Origin: Salinicoccus albus DSM 19776 | GTDB taxonomy: Bacteria > Bacillota > Bacilli > Staphylococcales > Salinicoccaceae | NCBI RefSeq assembly: GCF_000385175.1 | Contig: NZ_ARQJ01000025.1 | Location: forward strand, 1-64,000 | Direction: 5' to 3' | Length of the DNA: 64,000 nucleotides | Part shown: piece by piece, positions 27,611 to 36,181 of the stretch | Layout: the number at the start of each line of letters is the position of its first letter | How positions within the stretch are numbered: position 1 is the first letter of the stretch | Position numbers and translations under genes: made by a program | The notes under the pieces: generated by a model | What the model saw: the letters and a program-made list of their open reading frames with translations, nothing else | Told to the model about the DNA's origin: nothing | Databases searched by the model: none

Positions 27611-28220
27611 AATCCTCCTGATACGCTTTATCCTCGCTGACCATCATGCTTTCTTCATCTTTAATGTTGAATACCGAATGGTTTAAAATCGTTTGTTCAC
27701 CGCCGACAGGGATACATATATCTGCAACCTGCCGGGCATTTAACAGACCCGTATATTCGGAGGAAAGATAAGTCCTGATCATTTCCCGGTAATGGGCAAG
27801 GGAGAGTTTGTCATGCGACCTGTTTTCAGTCGGCAAGTTTGAGCTATAGTACCGTCTTAAGAAACAATAATAGGTGAAATAAGGTTTTTCTATCTCATTT
27901 TTATAATCAAAACCGTCAAAATCAATGTGGTAATTTTCCTTCAAATGCTTTTGCATCCCGCTGTCCATCATATTCACAGAACGTTGTACTTTGTTAAAGA
28001 TATCAAGAAGCAGGTCCAGCTCATCCGAAACTTCTTCAGAAACCTCCTCAGTTTTAGTATCAACTGCTTCAAGCACTATCGGATACTTTTTCCTGATTCC
28101 CTGAACCAGGATGTCCATGTAGTAGTTATATGAAATTTCACTTTCCTTGTCCAACAGACTTAACATTTTAAATTGATTAAATAGAATGAGCCTAACGCTC
28201 ATATGTTTCAGAATCTCCAA
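27609..28220 (-). CDS. YfbU family protein
   Basis: The product resembles YfbU-domain proteins: an N-terminal SVRLILFNQFKMLSLLD helix, a middle segment matching their conserved DELDLLLDIFNKVQRSV and FDGFDYKNEIEKPYFTYYCFL, and a helical C-terminus. YfbU proteins are helical, cytoplasmic and of unknown biochemical role. An ORF from ATG 28361 is longer, but the first 47 residues are basic and unlike the family. TTG 28220 with AAGGGG upstream (203 aa) is preferred, and ATG 28202 is an alternative. Confidence 0.65.
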   Translation of the reverse strand: MEILKHMSVRLILFNQFKMLSLLDKESEISYNYYMDILVQGIRKKYPIVLEAVDTKTEEVSEEVSDELDLLLDIFNKVQRSVNMMDSGMQKHLKENYHIDFDGFDYKNEIEKPYFTYYCFLRRYYSSNLPTENRSHDKLSLAHYREMIRTYLSSEYTGLLNARQVADICIPVGGEQTILNHSVFNIKDEESMMVSEDKAYQED

Positions 28221-28396
28221 TTTACCATTCCCCTTTTCAGCATATGTAGTTTTCAACCCAATAAAACCAACAACAATGCAACACAAATGTCTATCTGTTA
28301 CGGGAGCAGCCCGTCTACCATCCCCTCTATTCATAATCTCCCCATTGATATTATTCCACAACCATAATATGGAAGTCCATTGTTTTTTTATGCTTT

Positions 28397-28421
28397 GTTT
28401 ATATAAATTTTAGACGGGTAA
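28397..28421 (+). promoter_or_regulatory. SigB-like promoter of the second YflT-like gene
   Basis: GTTTAT (28397-28402), a 13-nt spacer and GGGTAA (28416-28421) each match the SigB consensus hexamers at five of six positions. The spacer length is the same as at the first paralogue. Confidence 0.65.
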
Positions 28422-28514
28422 AAGATTATTACAATATATCTTATAAATAAAGGAACAATCGTGCATAAAAACCTACTGGAAACTGGTACTTTTATAAAAT
28501 TGGAGGGATGTTCC

Positions 28515-29321
28515 ATGAGTAAAATTGAGACGTTCAATAATGAAAAAGAATTGTTGGGGAGAATCGAACAATATAAAATTGATGGTGTTAAAGAGGACAC
28601 GATGACAGTGATATCGCAAGACAAACTGAAAAGTCCGTCATTCGAATACACGAACATCAATTTCGTCTCTTCAGGCGGTACAGCTTGGGATAAGATCGTC
28701 TCGTTCGTCTCTTCCGATGAACCGGGTGACCGGGTGCTCTCGAATCTCGATTTGAAAGAATCGGAGCGCAGCGAATACAAAACCAGATTGAATAGCGGGG
28801 AAATCATTTTCGTTGTAGAAGGTATGGGAAATAACGGGACCGATGCACAGGATGAATCAGACAATGAAGAACGCACCAGCAGCATTCGCCAGTCTGTTGA
28901 AGATGTCAGGCGAGACGAAAGAGATACTTCAGCAGCAAACGATACTGATGATGAGAGCAATATTGTGCAGAATGCAGATGCTGTCGCACATGAGGAAAAG
29001 AGTTCTGTCCTTCATGAAACCGATGTAAATGTTGACGACAGAGAGGCTTCCCTGACCACACTGCCTGAAACAGAAGAAAATGAATCGCTCAGAGAGATGC
29101 CTTATGATGATGGTATCGACCGGGTGGATATGAGCAAATATCAGCTTGAAGATGAGGAAGAAGATCAGGAAATCGTCAATAAAGAAATGTTGGATGCTCC
29201 AATGGACCGTACACTGGTGGATACACACAACAATCCGGACATTGCCAGAGAAATTGAGGATGAAGAGAACGAAATAGTCGTCAAGCATTCAGACGGTACT
29301 GCATACACCCCCAACAGATAA
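28515..29321 (+). CDS. YflT-like stress protein with long acidic C-terminal extension
   Basis: The first 100 residues form a YflT/GSP17M-type domain (SKIETFNNEKELLGRIEQYKIDGVKEDTMTVISQDKL, then FVSSDEPGDRVLSNLDL). The remaining 170 residues are extremely rich in Asp/Glu/Asn and probably unstructured. They end in a conserved-looking segment (EIVVKHSDGTAYTPNR). ATG 28515 has GGAGGGAT upstream. The longer frame from 28461 has no ribosome site. It is a paralogue of the gene at 27175 under the same kind of SigB-like promoter. Confidence 0.75.
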   Translation: MSKIETFNNEKELLGRIEQYKIDGVKEDTMTVISQDKLKSPSFEYTNINFVSSGGTAWDKIVSFVSSDEPGDRVLSNLDLKESERSEYKTRLNSGEIIFVVEGMGNNGTDAQDESDNEERTSSIRQSVEDVRRDERDTSAANDTDDESNIVQNADAVAHEEKSSVLHETDVNVDDREASLTTLPETEENESLREMPYDDGIDRVDMSKYQLEDEEEDQEIVNKEMLDAPMDRTLVDTHNNPDIAREIEDEENEIVVKHSDGTAYTPNR

Positions 29322-29331
29322 TCCGCACATC

Positions 29332-29362
29332 AATAGCGCCCAAACATATTTGGGCGCTATTT
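29332..29362. terminator. Bidirectional terminator
   Basis: AATAGCGCCCAAA and TTTGGGCGCTATT form a 13-bp stem with a 4-nt loop and T-rich 3' side on both strands. It is shared by the YflT-like gene and modB. Confidence 0.9.
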
Positions 29363-30043
29363 TACATTTGCCCGATGCCGGATAAACATCATCATGACAA
29401 AGGAGATGACTACCATTGCAATCACCCATGCCCAGGCAAGTGTCATGTTGCCCGATTGGAGGGCAACATAGATGGCGGTCGGCAGGGTCTGGGTTCTGTC
29501 AGGGATATTTCCTGCAATCATCAATGTTGCGCCAAACTCCCCGAGCGCTCTTGCAAAACTTAACAGTGCGCCGCTCACCAATGCGCCTGCCGATAAAGGC
29601 ATCGTGACTCTGAAAAACACCTGCAGCGGACCGGCACCATCCACACGTGCGGCATCTTCAATGTCACTATCAACATTCAGAAAACCCGTTTTTGCTGATT
29701 GATACATCAGTGGAAATGCGACGACGGTACTGGCAATGGCAGCACCGTACCAGGTGAACATTACGGATTGATCAAATAGCCATTCAATGCCGCTTCCGAT
29801 CACGCTATTGTTACCAAAGACGACGATAAGCAGGAAGCCGACCACAGTCGGCGGCAATACAAGGGGCAGCATCAGTATCGTTTCTACAATCACTTTACCT
29901 CTAAAGCGTGCCCCCGCCATTAATCTGGCAGCCAGTGTGGCGATGATAAATACAATAACAAGCGCTGTAACTGCCACCCTTATCGATAAAAATACCGGAG
30001 TAAAAAATTGATCTGCTGTAACATTACTGAACAGTAAAACCAT
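29357..30043 (-). CDS. modB: Molybdate ABC transporter permease
   Basis: ModB forms the membrane channel of the molybdate importer. The 228-aa product has five hydrophobic segments and the binding-protein-dependent transport EAA loop (VDGAGPLQVFFRVTMPLSAGALVSGALLSFARALGEFG). The profile and LPLVLPPTVVGF are typical of ModB. ATG 30043 overlaps the modA stop by 20 bp, with GAGGTG upstream. An ORF from 30148 would overlap modA by 125 bp and is rejected. There is no modC ATPase gene beside it, so the ATPase must be encoded elsewhere or be shared. Confidence 0.9.
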   Translation of the reverse strand: MVLLFSNVTADQFFTPVFLSIRVAVTALVIVFIIATLAARLMAGARFRGKVIVETILMLPLVLPPTVVGFLLIVVFGNNSVIGSGIEWLFDQSVMFTWYGAAIASTVVAFPLMYQSAKTGFLNVDSDIEDAARVDGAGPLQVFFRVTMPLSAGALVSGALLSFARALGEFGATLMIAGNIPDRTQTLPTAIYVALQSGNMTLAWAWVIAMVVISFVMMMFIRHRANVK

Positions 30044-30806
30044 AAGACTCAAACACCTCTTTAGCAGCCTCAGATTGAAGAAAATCATGAAAAGCTTCCG
30101 CAGCCGCAGGGTTTTCTGAATCAGCCATAACACCTGACGGATAAACAATCGGGTCGTGTGATCCCTCCGGCGCTGCTTCGGCCACTTCTACCCCCTCACT
30201 GACCTGGGCATCCGTTGCATACACGATACCTGCATCAGCATTACCTGTTTCGACATATGTCAGTACAGCCCGGACATCTTCTGAATAAACCAGTCTGCCT
30301 TCTGACGCCTCTCTTATCCCCATAGATTCAAGCACCTGGACACCATACCTGCCTGCAGGCACCGTTTCAGGATTGCCGATCGCGATATTCTCCGCTTCAT
30401 TCAGATCATCAAATGATGAGACATTATCATTGTCCTCAGGCACAATGAGGACAAGCTCATTTTCAAGCAGGTCCACAGCATCATCCTCATCGATATACCC
30501 TGCTTCTGCCACCGTTTGAAAATGCTCGGTGTTTGCAGAGATGAACAAGTCAGCTGGCGCCCCCTGGATAATCTGCTGCTGCAGTTTGCCGGAGCCGCCA
30601 AAATTATAATCCACCTGGACTTCCGGATATTCATCGTTAAATACTTCAGCAGCATCATTCATCGCATCCGTGAGACTCGCAGCGGCAGAGACTGTAATCG
30701 TACCTTCAATCCGATCACTATCTGATGTTTCATCATCAGCACAGGCTGTCATCAACAAAATAATGCCGCATATCACCAGTACTTGTATATATCTCACAGC
30801 TCTCAA
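30024..30806 (-). CDS. modA: Molybdate ABC transporter substrate-binding lipoprotein
   Basis: ModA captures molybdate or tungstate outside the membrane. A lipoprotein signal ends at the lipobox LMTAC. The mature protein has the ModA pattern ITVSAAASLTDAMNDAAEVF, FNFGGSGKLQQQIIQGAPADLFISAN, and PETVPAGRYGVQVL. TTG 30806 with AGAAGG seven bases upstream gives a normal signal (MRAVRYIQVLVICGIILLM). ATG 30824 would add six residues. It is co-transcribed with modB. A possible promoter TTTACT-17-TAATAT lies about 40 bp upstream on the minus strand. Confidence 0.9.
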   Translation of the reverse strand: MRAVRYIQVLVICGIILLMTACADDETSDSDRIEGTITVSAAASLTDAMNDAAEVFNDEYPEVQVDYNFGGSGKLQQQIIQGAPADLFISANTEHFQTVAEAGYIDEDDAVDLLENELVLIVPEDNDNVSSFDDLNEAENIAIGNPETVPAGRYGVQVLESMGIREASEGRLVYSEDVRAVLTYVETGNADAGIVYATDAQVSEGVEVAEAAPEGSHDPIVYPSGVMADSENPAAAEAFHDFLQSEAAKEVFESYGFTVQ

Positions 30807-31017
30807 AATATATCCTTCTTCCATTAGTATCTATAGCTCAATATTATTGTTAATGATTCATAAAGTAAATAGAACAATTTTACATTGTGCCGATGCTTAC
30901 ATTCCTCACTGGTCTCCAATTCCTGCTGCAGGTCAAAATCACGAAGTGGGAAATTAACTTGACCGATAGCTGGGTCCCTTTCCTTTCAATCGTTCCATTA
31001 TCATGCTGCTCAGTCCG

Positions 31018-31521
31018 TCATTCATTAACCATAGCTTCATCTGAATCCTCCGTTTGGTCCCGCTTCAATCTCTGTCTGGCAGTCTGCGTCTTACTGGTCA
31101 CTGCTTGAACACCCTTCGCGCTGCCTAATCCAAAGTCGGGCATATTGATATAGAGGGCCTCCGATTCGTCAGGACGGATGATATGCGTTTCATGATACAG
31201 TCCGACACTATCTGACTTACGGATTCTCTGATTGAAAGTACGCCAGGCCTTCAGATGCTGCTGCACTTTTGCATACTTAAGCAGTGCCCCGGAAGATTCC
31301 CAATATTGAACGGACAGAATAGTCTTCCCGGTGATGAATGTTTCACTGCCCAGGTAACCTAAGGACGGGGTTTGTTCGAGCTCTTTTACCATTGCGGGGA
31401 ATGCCGTTATTACCGGCAGCCATTGATTGATCCGGAGCAAATGGTTAATACGCGTGCCAATGATGAACACCACAACACCCGAATCTTGGCTGGCCGTGAA
31501 TCTGCCTGTATTCAATGTCAT
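31018..31521 (-). CDS. DUF4188 domain-containing protein
   Basis: The 167-aa protein shows the DUF4188 pattern: SGVVVFIIGTRINHLLRINQWLPVITAFPAMVKELE, LGYLGSETF, then VQYWESSGALLKYAK and a basic C-terminus. These proteins resemble dimeric alpha/beta-barrel monooxygenase-like folds but have no established activity. It is 15 bp downstream of the DUF3021 gene with its own AAGGG site, so it is likely the third gene of the LytTR operon. Confidence 0.8.
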   Translation of the reverse strand: MTLNTGRFTASQDSGVVVFIIGTRINHLLRINQWLPVITAFPAMVKELEQTPSLGYLGSETFITGKTILSVQYWESSGALLKYAKVQQHLKAWRTFNQRIRKSDSVGLYHETHIIRPDESEALYINMPDFGLGSAKGVQAVTSKTQTARQRLKRDQTEDSDEAMVNE

Positions 31522-31536
31522 AGTTTAACCCTTCTT

Positions 31537-31986
31537 TCATTTTTGAAGTTTTTCATTAATACCGCTGACCATCTCCTGATGTTTCCGGCGATTGATATTC
31601 CAGATGAAGATATAAATAACGATAAATGCACCCACATATATCGTTATGCCGAGCATCTCAAGCGGAAACCATCCAGCCAGTATGGCAAGTACGAATAACG
31701 ACACCATGATGACGAAGAAATGCAATATTGTTGCCGCTGCCAGGCTCAAATCGGTATGGGTGAATATCATGAAACCAACCTGGAAAAGGATGCCGATTGC
31801 TGCCCATACGACCACCGCAATCAATGTCACCTGAAAATTTGTCAAGTATTCATAATATATCTCTCCCATAAATGAACCGGGGTACAATGGATAATAGTCC
31901 CCTTGACCAAATAGCCCCGAGAATAGCAATGACATGACAACACCGATAAAGCATCCTGTTTTAATCCCTTCCTTTACCCGTTTCAT
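31537..31986 (-). CDS. DUF3021 family membrane protein
   Basis: The 149-aa protein has four hydrophobic segments (about 12-28, 45-70, 80-100, 108-130) and the N-terminal motif KTGCFIGVVMSLLFS of DUF3021 proteins. Its ATG overlaps the TGA of the LytTR regulator gene (ATGA), so the two are translationally coupled. LytTR-DUF3021 pairs are widespread in Firmicutes. The membrane protein is thought to act as the signal or inhibitory partner of its regulator, by analogy with other LytTR inhibitory pairs. Confidence 0.85.
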   Translation of the reverse strand: MKRVKEGIKTGCFIGVVMSLLFSGLFGQGDYYPLYPGSFMGEIYYEYLTNFQVTLIAVVVWAAIGILFQVGFMIFTHTDLSLAAATILHFFVIMVSLFVLAILAGWFPLEMLGITIYVGAFIVIYIFIWNINRRKHQEMVSGINEKLQK

Positions 31987-32423
31987 AAGTTTATCTTCTC
32001 CTTTATATCCTTCAGATATCGCCTTGAAGAATATGTGAATTCACCGTTCTGCATGAATATTTGGACCATGCCCCGGTTCGTAAATGACAGATGATCCACA
32101 TAATCAAAGTTTACAATCTCAGATTTGGAGATTTTAATGAATGTTGCCGTCAATATTTCTTCCACCTGATACAATCTCTGATTCACAACATATTCCCCGC
32201 CCCCGGTTTCCATCATCAATACCTTGTTGACAATATAAAATCTGAAAATATCATTTATATCGATGAGATGGATCTCTTTGCCGCGCCTGCCGTTCAATTG
32301 TGCCGGCTGTTTCAAATGTTCAATATAATCGATGAGCTGCCTGACTTGGCCATCAACCTGATTCGTTTGAATCGTAATCGATATTTCCGAAATGTTCTCG
32401 TCGACATCAATATGCAGTTTCAT
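31983..32423 (-). CDS. LytTR-domain DNA-binding regulator
   Basis: This 146-aa protein lacks a response-regulator receiver domain. It has a short N-terminal segment and a C-terminal LytTR domain (about 45-146) with FRFYIVNKVLMMETGGGEYVV, FIKISKSEIVNFDYVDHLSF and TYSSRRYLKDIKEKI. ATG 32423 is eight bases from GGGGGG. An ATG two codons upstream is too close to the site. It heads an operon with DUF3021 and DUF4188. A palindrome (32466-32485) upstream could be its operator. Confidence 0.88.
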   Translation of the reverse strand: MKLHIDVDENISEISITIQTNQVDGQVRQLIDYIEHLKQPAQLNGRRGKEIHLIDINDIFRFYIVNKVLMMETGGGEYVVNQRLYQVEEILTATFIKISKSEIVNFDYVDHLSFTNRGMVQIFMQNGEFTYSSRRYLKDIKEKINL

Positions 32424-32465
32424 GCGCATGACCCCCCTCTGCATCTTTATTAAAACACGTTTTCA

Positions 32466-32485
32466 AAATTGTATAAATACAATTT
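32466..32485. promoter_or_regulatory. Palindromic operator candidate upstream of the LytTR operon
   Basis: AAATTGTA and TACAATTT are perfect 8-bp arms with a 4-nt A/T spacer, 40 bp upstream of the regulator start and overlapping a possible -10 TACAAT on the minus strand. LytTR proteins usually bind direct repeats, so another regulator is possible. Confidence 0.4.
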
Positions 32486-32622
32486 AACCATGTGGTTGTT
32501 TTTCTGCTTCAAGTGGTTAAAATGAGGCGCTGATACTATGTAACCATTAAAAATGCCCCTGTCATGAGATAGATGGCAGAGGCTGAGCGCGTATATATTC
32601 GTTGAACTGGATGCTTGTATCA

Positions 32623-33513
32623 TTATTCCCGATAAGCGCTTTCCAGCGTGGCAATATCAAACTTCTTCATCTTGAGAAATGCTTCCGTCACACGTTTGAC
32701 CTGATCTTTGCTCCCTTTTTCCAGCATCGTTTTCATCACTTCCGGATAGACCTGCCACGACAGTCCGAATCGATCTTTCAACCAGCCGCACTGTTCCGCT
32801 TCCGGTTCTGCAGAAAGCTTTTCCCAGTAATAATCAACTTCTGCCTGATTTCTGCATTTAATCAGAAATGAGATGCCTTCGTTAAAGTTGAAGTCATGTG
32901 CCTCGGCACTGTCCATCAATGAAAACCATTGGTTTTCCAATTTAAATCCCGCATGCATCACATGGCTCGGCAGATTCGGTTCCATCCCTTCCGGATAATT
33001 CATTACCCCGCCGTCTTCTGTATCCTTGAACACATCCATATAGAAATCCATAGCCGATTGTGCACGTCCGAGATTGTCATTGATAAACATTATCGTCGGC
33101 AGCACCCTGGCCCGATGATTACCGCCGGACAGAAAGAATTGCCAGGAAACGCCATACTTATCCTCGACCCAGCCATATTTCTCGTTGAATGGATGTTCTC
33201 CGAAAGCCATCAGTACTTTACCATCCGTCACCAGCTGATCCCATACTTTTTCAATCTGTGGCAATTCATCTTCCGTATACATGAACAAAAACGAAATCGA
33301 TGGATTCTTGATAAAATAAGGGCCCGCACTGATCGCCATGAAACGGTATCCCATCAGTTCAAAGGATACTTCCTCAGCATCGCCGGACGGCGTATCCTGC
33401 AAAGTCGACTGGGAAATGATTCTGGAATCCGGGAAAACATTTGTGTAAAACTCTGCGGCTTCCATCGCTTCATCGTCATACCAAAAATGTGGCACTATCT
33501 TTTGATCCGCCAT
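32623..33513 (-). CDS. VOC family protein with two PhnB-like domains
   Basis: The 296-aa cytoplasmic protein contains two tandem glyoxalase/PhnB-type domains (about 1-140 and 150-290). Each opens with a Pro/phe-rich strand (QKIVPHFWYDDEAMEAAEFY; HRARVLPTIMFINDNLGRA) and ends with the W-x-x-D-K/R-F/Y-G-V/L-S-W-Q motif (WVEDKYGVSWQFF; WLKDRFGLSWQVY). The family is often annotated as 3-demethylubiquinone methyltransferase-like but is a metal-dependent VOC fold of unknown substrate. Confidence 0.85.
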   Translation of the reverse strand: MADQKIVPHFWYDDEAMEAAEFYTNVFPDSRIISQSTLQDTPSGDAEEVSFELMGYRFMAISAGPYFIKNPSISFLFMYTEDELPQIEKVWDQLVTDGKVLMAFGEHPFNEKYGWVEDKYGVSWQFFLSGGNHRARVLPTIMFINDNLGRAQSAMDFYMDVFKDTEDGGVMNYPEGMEPNLPSHVMHAGFKLENQWFSLMDSAEAHDFNFNEGISFLIKCRNQAEVDYYWEKLSAEPEAEQCGWLKDRFGLSWQVYPEVMKTMLEKGSKDQVKRVTEAFLKMKKFDIATLESAYRE

Positions 33514-33762
33514 AAATCCATCTCCTTTACTTAATGTAATGAGAGTGTATTACAGATGCTGGTCTAATTTTTATCCTGAGCAATCTCCATAAAAACCCTC
33601 CATACAATGTGTAAAAAGTAAATAGCTATCTATATAATGACACGATTTTCTTACAAAAACAATATATAATCAGGTTTATTAACTGGATGAATTCTTGTAT
33701 ACTTTAACTTAAATATAAAAGAAAATAAAATATTCAGAAATTTATATCAGGAGGCTGGTCAT

Positions 33763-33981
33763 ATGGCAAAAAGATCGAAGTTAAAAGATCCCGGTTTACT
33801 CATGGTACTCATCCTGGCTGTCTATTCCGCATTTGTCTTTGCATGGTGGCCGATGGAAATATATTTGGCTGGTATTTCCCTGGTGGCCTGGCTGATGTTC
33901 TTTGGACTGTTCATCTGGTTTACACTGACTGTCATCTACACTGTTTGGATTGAGAGAATAGAAAAAAACGAAAGCGACTGA
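33763..33981 (+). CDS. Small membrane protein paired with symporter
   Basis: This 72-aa protein has two transmembrane segments (about 13-28 and 32-60) and a positive N-terminus (AKRSKLKDP). It precedes the symporter gene by 24 bp, with AGGAGG before its ATG. Small membrane partners of this size (DUF997/DUF3311-like) are common in front of sodium:solute symporters, and the role is not known. Family assignment is from size and position rather than motif. Confidence 0.7.
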   Translation: MAKRSKLKDPGLLMVLILAVYSAFVFAWWPMEIYLAGISLVAWLMFFGLFIWFTLTVIYTVWIERIEKNESD

Positions 33982-34005
33982 TATCAGGGAAGGGGGATTT
34001 GATGT

Positions 34006-35445
34006 ATGCAGGTTACTGAAGGGATCATTCTCATTATCTACTTAATATTTATGACATTGATCGGTATTTACTTTTATACAAGAGCCCGCCAAAGTGAAAG
34101 TGATTATTTTACTGCGGGACAAAGTATCAATACATTCGTCGGCGCGTTTGCTATTTTCACAGCGATCACCAGTTCGAGCTCACTGATGGGGGCGGTGGGA
34201 TCAGGGGTAACCCTGGGACTGCCCTATTTCTTCACCTATGCATTCGGTGTGCTGGCGGCTCTGCCTCTGGCCATGTTTTTAATTTCCGGACAGGTCCGCC
34301 GGGCTGGGGTAAAAAGTATGCCTGAGTTTTTCCATCAGCGGTTTGGAAAATCCGTACAGATACTCGCAGCAATCATTGTCGTTGTCAGTATGACCTTTTA
34401 TATGGTGCCTCAGCTGACCGCAGCGGGATTGATCGGATCCTATGTTATGGGCATTGATTACACCATAGCTACTATCGCCCTAGGAATCGGTTTCACTATA
34501 TATGCAGCCCTCGGCGGTATGTGGGCGATTACATATACCGACTTGGTCCAGGGAGCGATCATGCTGGTCGGTACAATTGTGCTGGCAGGCTTCATCTGGG
34601 TGGATTTTAACACTATAGGCAATATGCTGAGCAGTGCTCTGGAAATTGATCCTGAGTTTGGGGATATCACACAGCCCTGGATGTCCTATTTCGGACTGTT
34701 CATTGCATTTCTTTGGTTTGCGATCATCTCACCATCCGTTGTCATGCGGAACTTCGCCTCTCGCGATGCCCGAACAGCACGCCGTTCTTCAATGTGGGCC
34801 ACTTTGATATATATCATACTGTTTTTAGGCGGCTTCTTTATCACTATTGCCGGGGTCACACTGGATATGGTGGATACGCTGGAGAACACAGATATGATTT
34901 TCGTCTCGGTCATTGAATCCTATCTGCCGCCGATTCTGGCCGGAACCATGCTGGCGGGGTTACTCGCAGCAATCATGTCATCCGCTGATGCCATGCTGCT
35001 TGCGATTTCTGCCGGGGTGGCGCACGATATATATAAAACACATATCAATCCAAAAGCGAGTGAGCGTTCCGTTACACTGCTCGGCCTGATTGTCATGTTT
35101 GCTGCCATTATCATTGGTATTATAATTGCCATAGACCCGCCCGGCATCATTGCTATCATGGTTGGCTGGGTCGGCGGATTCCTGCTGTCTGCCTTCGGAT
35201 TTCCTTTTGTACTCGGCATCTGGTGGAAACGCGCCAATAAACAGGGCGCATTCGCAGGTATTCTGGGCGGCGCAGCCACCTTCGCCATCCTGGTCTCCCT
35301 GCAGATACTTCCGACAAACGCCGAACCGATTATTGCAGCTCCAATTTCGCTGATCCTGGTTATTGCAGTCAGTTTAATGACAGCACCGCCTTCGGAGGAA
35401 ACGCAGGCCCAGGTCGACAGATACCATTCACACTTGGATAATTAG
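34006..35445 (+). CDS. Sodium:solute symporter (SSS family)
   Basis: The 479-aa integral membrane protein has about 13 hydrophobic segments. SSS signatures are present: the DYFTAGQSI start of TM2, the sodium-binding TM region IFTAITSSSSLMGAVGSG, GGMWAITYTDLVQGAIM, and the family-wide LAGLLAAIMSSADAMLLAISAGVAHDIYK. The substrate (amino acid, panthothenate, acetate or sugar) cannot be decided. The AAGGGGG site lies nine bases before the ATG. It is flanked by a 72-aa membrane protein and a 202-aa unknown protein on the same strand, which suggests one transport operon. Confidence 0.88.
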   Translation: MQVTEGIILIIYLIFMTLIGIYFYTRARQSESDYFTAGQSINTFVGAFAIFTAITSSSSLMGAVGSGVTLGLPYFFTYAFGVLAALPLAMFLISGQVRRAGVKSMPEFFHQRFGKSVQILAAIIVVVSMTFYMVPQLTAAGLIGSYVMGIDYTIATIALGIGFTIYAALGGMWAITYTDLVQGAIMLVGTIVLAGFIWVDFNTIGNMLSSALEIDPEFGDITQPWMSYFGLFIAFLWFAIISPSVVMRNFASRDARTARRSSMWATLIYIILFLGGFFITIAGVTLDMVDTLENTDMIFVSVIESYLPPILAGTMLAGLLAAIMSSADAMLLAISAGVAHDIYKTHINPKASERSVTLLGLIVMFAAIIIGIIIAIDPPGIIAIMVGWVGGFLLSAFGFPFVLGIWWKRANKQGAFAGILGGAATFAILVSLQILPTNAEPIIAAPISLILVIAVSLMTAPPSEETQAQVDRYHSHLDN

Positions 35446-35467
35446 TCTAATGGAAGAGGAAAATGCA

Positions 35468-36058
35468 ATGCAGACAGATAAGAAAGCTGAAAAACGCATC
35501 AGCCGCATCGGGGATAAAAATATTTCTGATGCCTTGCTTTATAAATCCATCTATAAAACTCTGGGCATCCAGCAAAAACTCAATCGGTCGATAAATCCGG
35601 ATTATGTACGTGATCACACCACCAAAAAAGAGATGCTCTACCATCCTTTTTGGATGGCTAAAAACTTGATTGTGGCAGATCGTCCGCCCTTTCCGCCTAA
35701 AAAGATCCCCCGGATCATCTTTGTCGATGCAGTCTCGGGCTACCGCGGTTTATTTTCACACGTACCGCCAATTAATACAGAGTCAATCGCAGACAAAATG
35801 CTGACCGCACCTCAGATTACAGAAGAAAATCTTGAGAAATATATAAAAGATGTACAGGAAAAACAGATCAACCGCTCCTATATTCTAAAAAAACCCAGAC
35901 ATGAAAATAAGGCAACTGAGCTGGTTTATCTGCCGATTTGGAAAGTGAAAGTCAGCAGCAGTGAGCTGGACCATACTTTCTATATAAATGGAAATACAGG
36001 TGAATCAGAGCAGTTCATCAGCGAACGATGGTGGAATGGTAAGGATTTGCTCAAGTAA
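35468..36058 (+). CDS. Hypothetical protein downstream of symporter
   Basis: This soluble, basic, 196-aa protein has repeated aromatic motifs: YHPFWMAKNLIVADRP, then RIIFVDAVSGYRG, and later LVYLPIWKVKVSS followed by FYINGNTGES. The two halves look related (Y-x-P-x-W, then F-V/I-D/N-x-x-x-G), as in a duplicated fold. ATG 35468 follows GAAGAGG at about nine bases. The symporter stop is 23 bp upstream, so it is probably in that operon. Function is not recognised. Confidence 0.65.
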   Translation: MQTDKKAEKRISRIGDKNISDALLYKSIYKTLGIQQKLNRSINPDYVRDHTTKKEMLYHPFWMAKNLIVADRPPFPPKKIPRIIFVDAVSGYRGLFSHVPPINTESIADKMLTAPQITEENLEKYIKDVQEKQINRSYILKKPRHENKATELVYLPIWKVKVSSSELDHTFYINGNTGESEQFISERWWNGKDLLK

Positions 36059-36181
36059 CTGCTTTGGGATTTGGGCATTGAAACCAAATTAAGAGGTTCT
36101 ACGGTCTCTTATAAGCATCCTGACGTCGATAAGTCGGTGCAGGCAAAGAAATTAGGTCTGATTATGAGTGAGGAAGGTTGA
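36059..36181 (+). pseudogene. 3' remnant of plasmid-type relaxase gene (mobA-like)
   Basis: The frame LLWDLGIETKLRGSTVSYK, then HPDVDKSVQAKKLGLIMSEEG, then TGA has no start codon. The pattern RG-x-T-V-S-Y-K-H-P-D-V-x-K-x-V-x-x-KKLG is like the C-terminus of staphylococcal MobA relaxases. It follows directly on the preceding gene, so the upstream 90% was lost at the junction. The stop overlaps the TTG start of the mobB-like gene as TTGA, as in intact mob operons. Confidence 0.6.

Noticed and set aside
29357-30148. Longer modB start at 30148
   Set aside because: It would overlap modA by 125 bp and adds basic residues unlike ModB. The ATG at 30043 has a ribosome site and the usual short overlap.
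31018-31120. Possible continuation of the DUF4188 gene after its stop (MIMERLKGKGPSYRSS)
   Set aside because: It is too short, and the DUF4188 protein already has its full family length.
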